From Bradyrhizobium sp. 170 (GTDB lineage: Bacteria > Pseudomonadota > Alphaproteobacteria > Rhizobiales > Xanthobacteraceae), in the NCBI RefSeq assembly GCF_023101085.1, contig NZ_CP064703.1, positions 434,001 to 498,000 on the forward strand: a stretch of 64,000 bases of DNA, read 5' to 3'. Below the pieces are notes generated by a model. That model saw nothing but the letters and a program-made list of their open reading frames with translations, had not been told where the DNA came from and searched no databases. Both the position numbers and the translations under genes were made by a program. Every line of letters begins with the position of its first letter. Within the stretch, counting starts at the first letter, position 1. Shown piece after piece: positions 61,739-64,000 of the stretch.

Positions 61739-62200
61739 TCATGGCCGAACGAGCGTATATCCGTTCTCGGTCAGGAAAAGAATTTGCGCCACGCCGACCT
61801 GCACCGGCGTCGCCGCTGATATGAACTCCGGCCGCTGGCCGGCCTCACGTTCGAGCGTATCGACGGTGTTGAGGCAGATGTCGAAACGCGCGCCTTGCGC
61901 CACCAGGCTCTCGACCATCTTGCGGTTGGGATTTTCAGGGCGCAGCAGCTCGATGCCGGGACCGAACGCCACGATCTCGATCGCGACCTTGTCGGGGTCG
62001 TAGAATTTCATCAAATTGCTGGCGACGCTGAGCACGAGCCCCTGCTTGCGCGGGTCGTTGTCGGAGAGCTGCAGCACGATTCTGTGCTCGGCAAACGGCT
62101 TGTCCTGCAGCGGCACCTGCTGGGCGTGGGCATCGGGCGCGGCGGCTGCGATCAGAAGCGCCGCGATCGTCGCGCGAATGATGGTCGAAAAGCCCGTCAT
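61739..62200 (-). CDS. Exported DsrE-like protein
   Basis: A 153-residue protein. Residues 1-26 form a signal peptide (MTGFSTIIRATIAALLIAAA, ending AHAQ). The remainder fits the DsrE/DsrF-like fold (HRIVLQLSDNDPRKQGLVLS, then FGPGIELLRPENPNRKMVES and ICLNTVDTLE with a conserved-position Cys). Such proteins often carry or relay sulfur. It overlaps soxB by four bases (ATGA), so the two are coupled; periplasmic location is shared with SoxB. It precedes the persulfide dioxygenase gene by 135 bases. Confidence 0.83.
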   Translation of the reverse strand: MTGFSTIIRATIAALLIAAAAPDAHAQQVPLQDKPFAEHRIVLQLSDNDPRKQGLVLSVASNLMKFYDPDKVAIEIVAFGPGIELLRPENPNRKMVESLVAQGARFDICLNTVDTLEREAGQRPEFISAATPVQVGVAQILFLTENGYTLVRP

Positions 62201-63951
62201 CCCTGTCCCGCAATGCCCGGATTGTCCTCGACGCCTTTCAGCGTGACGCCAGGCAGCGCCCGGTTGGGCGGCTTGCCCGACTTCAAATGCCTGGCGACCA
62301 CGTCCCAGACCGGCGCGCCGCTCTGCTCGTTGACCGAGGCCCAGCCCGCCACCTTGTAGCTCTTGCCGGCTTGCAGCGCATGACCGTTGTCGAGTTTGAG
62401 TTCGGAAATCCGCTTGCCCACGCTCTCGTTCGGACTGCAGGTGTAGGCGAGCCCGCCGACGCGGACCATGTCGCCGCCCTGCTGGTAATAGGGATCGGTG
62501 TTGAAGAGATTGTCGCAGATGTCTTCCAGCACATCCTTGATCTGGCTGCCGGTCATGGTCTGGACGTAGGTCTCCGGATAGGTGACGGCGGTCTGCGCCA
62601 TCACGTCCTCCATCGTCAGCGGCTGGCCCGCCAGCGCGGTGGTGCCCCAGCGAAAACCCGGCGACAGCGCGATCTCGGCATTCAATTCGCCGCGAAGCGC
62701 GTCGCAGATCAGTTGATCCATCGTGCCGCTGAAATTGCCGCGGCGATAGAGCAGGCGGTCGGCGCTAGCGATCTTCTCGCTGAGCGCGGCCGCATGCGGC
62801 TCGCGGGTCTTGTCGATCAGCGCCTGCATCGCCGTATCGGGCTTCAGCAATTCCGAAAACACCGGCAGCAGCCGGTAGCGCACATTGCTGAGCTTGCCCT
62901 TGCCGATGTCGAGATCGAGCACCGCCAGAAACTTGCCGTTCGAGCCGGCATTGGTGACGAGCGTGACGCCCGCCGGATTGGTCACGGCGATCGGCTGCGG
63001 CACGGCGTCATGGGTATGGCCACCGAGAATGACGTCGATGCCGGTGACGCGGCTGGCGAGCTTGAGGTCGACGTCCATGCCGTTATGCGAGAGCAGGATG
63101 ACGGCATCGACCTTGTCGTTGTTGCGGTGTCCATCGACGAGCTTTTGCAGCTCTTCATCGCGGATGCCGAATTTCCAGTCCGGCGTGAAGCGCTTCGGGT
63201 GCGCGATCGGCACATAAGGGAACGCCTGTCCGATTACGGCGATGCGATGCCCGCCGATCTCCTTGATGATGGACGGCTTGAAGACGCGGCCTGATGCCGG
63301 ATCGAACGCCTTGGCGTCGTTGAAGGCGGCTTCCTCGGTAAGGAAGACGTTCTGCGCCAGGAATTCGCCCTTGAAGCGTTCGAGGTTGGCGCGCAGCGCC
63401 TTTTCGCCATAGGTGAATTCCCAATGGCCGGTCATCGCCTCGATGCCGAGCAGGTTGGCGGCATCGACCATGTCGGCGCCCTGCAGCGTGTTGGAAAGGC
63501 CGGTGCCCTGCCAGAGGTCGCCGCCGTCGAGCAGCAGCGCGCGCGAAGGTCCGACCTCGCTGCGCATCCGGTCGACCAATGTCTTCAGATGCGCAAACCC
63601 GCCGAGCTTGCCGAATCTCCCGGCGGCTTTTTCGAATTCAATGCAGGTGAAGGCATACGCATCAGCACTGTCGGGGCGGATGCCGAAGCGGTCGAGGAAA
63701 GCGCGTCCGACCAGATGCGGCGGATTGCCCCGCATCGAGCCGACGCCGAGATTGACGCTCGGCTCGCGGAAAAACACCGGCCGAAGCTGCGCATGGGTAT
63801 CGGTGATGTGCAGGATGCGCGCATTGCCGAAGCGCTCGAGATCGTAAACGCCCGCGTTACTATCGGCAGCCTGCGCGCGGAGCCGCGGCAGGCCGCCCGT
63901 CAGGGTGGCGGCGCCCGCTAGCGTCAGGAAATCGCGGCGGCGGATGGTCAT
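62197..63951 (-). CDS. soxB: Thiosulfohydrolase SoxB
   Basis: A 584-residue periplasmic enzyme of the Sox thiosulfate-oxidation system; it releases sulfate from the cysteine-bound sulfonate on SoxYZ. Residues 1-28 carry a twin-arginine signal (TIRRRDFLTLAGAATLTGG). The dimanganese-site motifs are intact: ITDTHAQL, LDGGDLWQG, MTGHWEFTYG, LSHNGMDVD and GGHTHDA. The start has GGAG upstream. It is overlapped by the DsrE-like gene at its 3' end. The remaining sox genes are expected to the right of this window. Confidence 0.93.
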   Translation of the reverse strand: MTIRRRDFLTLAGAATLTGGLPRLRAQAADSNAGVYDLERFGNARILHITDTHAQLRPVFFREPSVNLGVGSMRGNPPHLVGRAFLDRFGIRPDSADAYAFTCIEFEKAAGRFGKLGGFAHLKTLVDRMRSEVGPSRALLLDGGDLWQGTGLSNTLQGADMVDAANLLGIEAMTGHWEFTYGEKALRANLERFKGEFLAQNVFLTEEAAFNDAKAFDPASGRVFKPSIIKEIGGHRIAVIGQAFPYVPIAHPKRFTPDWKFGIRDEELQKLVDGHRNNDKVDAVILLSHNGMDVDLKLASRVTGIDVILGGHTHDAVPQPIAVTNPAGVTLVTNAGSNGKFLAVLDLDIGKGKLSNVRYRLLPVFSELLKPDTAMQALIDKTREPHAAALSEKIASADRLLYRRGNFSGTMDQLICDALRGELNAEIALSPGFRWGTTALAGQPLTMEDVMAQTAVTYPETYVQTMTGSQIKDVLEDICDNLFNTDPYYQQGGDMVRVGGLAYTCSPNESVGKRISELKLDNGHALQAGKSYKVAGWASVNEQSGAPVWDVVARHLKSGKPPNRALPGVTLKGVEDNPGIAGQG

Positions 63952-63978
63952 GCGGGTCTCCGCGCGTCGTAACGGCTC

Positions 63979-64000
63979 TTAATTGTTGAGCATGAACTTG
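63979..64000 (-). CDS. Possible 3' end of an upstream sox gene (partial)
   Basis: On the minus strand a short frame enters from the right edge and reads KFMLNN followed by a TAA stop at 63979-63981. It ends 27 bases before the soxB start, the spacing expected for a preceding gene in the same operon. The fragment is too short to identify, and the frame choice rests on the stop codon alone. Confidence 0.3.

Noticed and set aside
1..64000. CRISPR arrays, tRNA or rRNA genes, insertion sequences
   Set aside because: No regularly spaced direct repeats, cloverleaf-forming segments, rRNA-like sequence or transposase frames were found. The repeats present are palindromic and irregularly spaced.

Overview
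The window looks like a chromosomal segment from a Bradyrhizobium-like alphaproteobacterium (Nitrobacteraceae). This is inferred from the high GC content, the gene families, and the many short palindromic intergenic repeats I remember as typical of those genomes. No rRNA, tRNA, CRISPR array, transposase or phage gene was seen. Most of the window is coding on both strands.

Layout. 1-9 kb: a NarL/FixJ-type regulator with an unusual receiver, a secreted S1-family protease, an NDP-forming acyl-CoA synthetase, then a class GN sortase with its VIT/vWA target protein and a divergent HTH regulator. 9-14.3 kb: a cold-shock protein, an AMP-dependent acyl-CoA ligase, a gene-poor stretch rich in hairpins, and a visibly AT-richer patch with an HNH-nuclease protein facing an Mrr-like endonuclease. 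14.3-26.3 kb: a catabolic region with a HAAT-type binding protein, two acyl-CoA dehydrogenases, a sterol-desaturase-like protein, LuxR and AraC regulators, a GST, a beta-keto acid cleavage enzyme and both subunits of a biotin-dependent acyl-CoA carboxylase. 26.4-34.9 kb: a complete Dpp/Opp-type ABC importer, a second AMP-dependent ligase and a maleylacetate-reductase-like dehydrogenase. 35.6-47.8 kb: an RND efflux pair, another HAAT-type binding protein, a MAPEG protein, a three-gene ABC/FtsX/AttH-like export operon and an MFS carrier. 48-55 kb: an N-acyl-D-amino-acid deacylase-like amidohydrolase, an MFS carrier, an orphan ATP-grasp enzyme and several small uncharacterised proteins. 55-60.5 kb: a cobalamin uptake locus (btuB behind a cobalamin riboswitch, divergent btuCDF). 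60.5-64 kb: sulfur oxidation (a persulfide dioxygenase-rhodanese fusion, an exported DsrE-like protein and soxB), probably continuing beyond the right edge.

How it fits together. The 15.7-35 kb region can import solutes, activate acids to CoA esters, dehydrogenate and carboxylate them, and split beta-keto acids, but the substrate cannot be read from sequence. The B12 locus is controlled asymmetrically: the riboswitch faces only btuB. The most distinctive non-coding feature is the set of palindromic repeats, at least nine families and 14 copies, found at 8 of 10 convergent gene junctions. The best candidates for less-described biology are the HNH/Mrr patch, the sortase/VIT-vWA pair with a terminator between its genes, and the ABC-FtsX-AttH operon.
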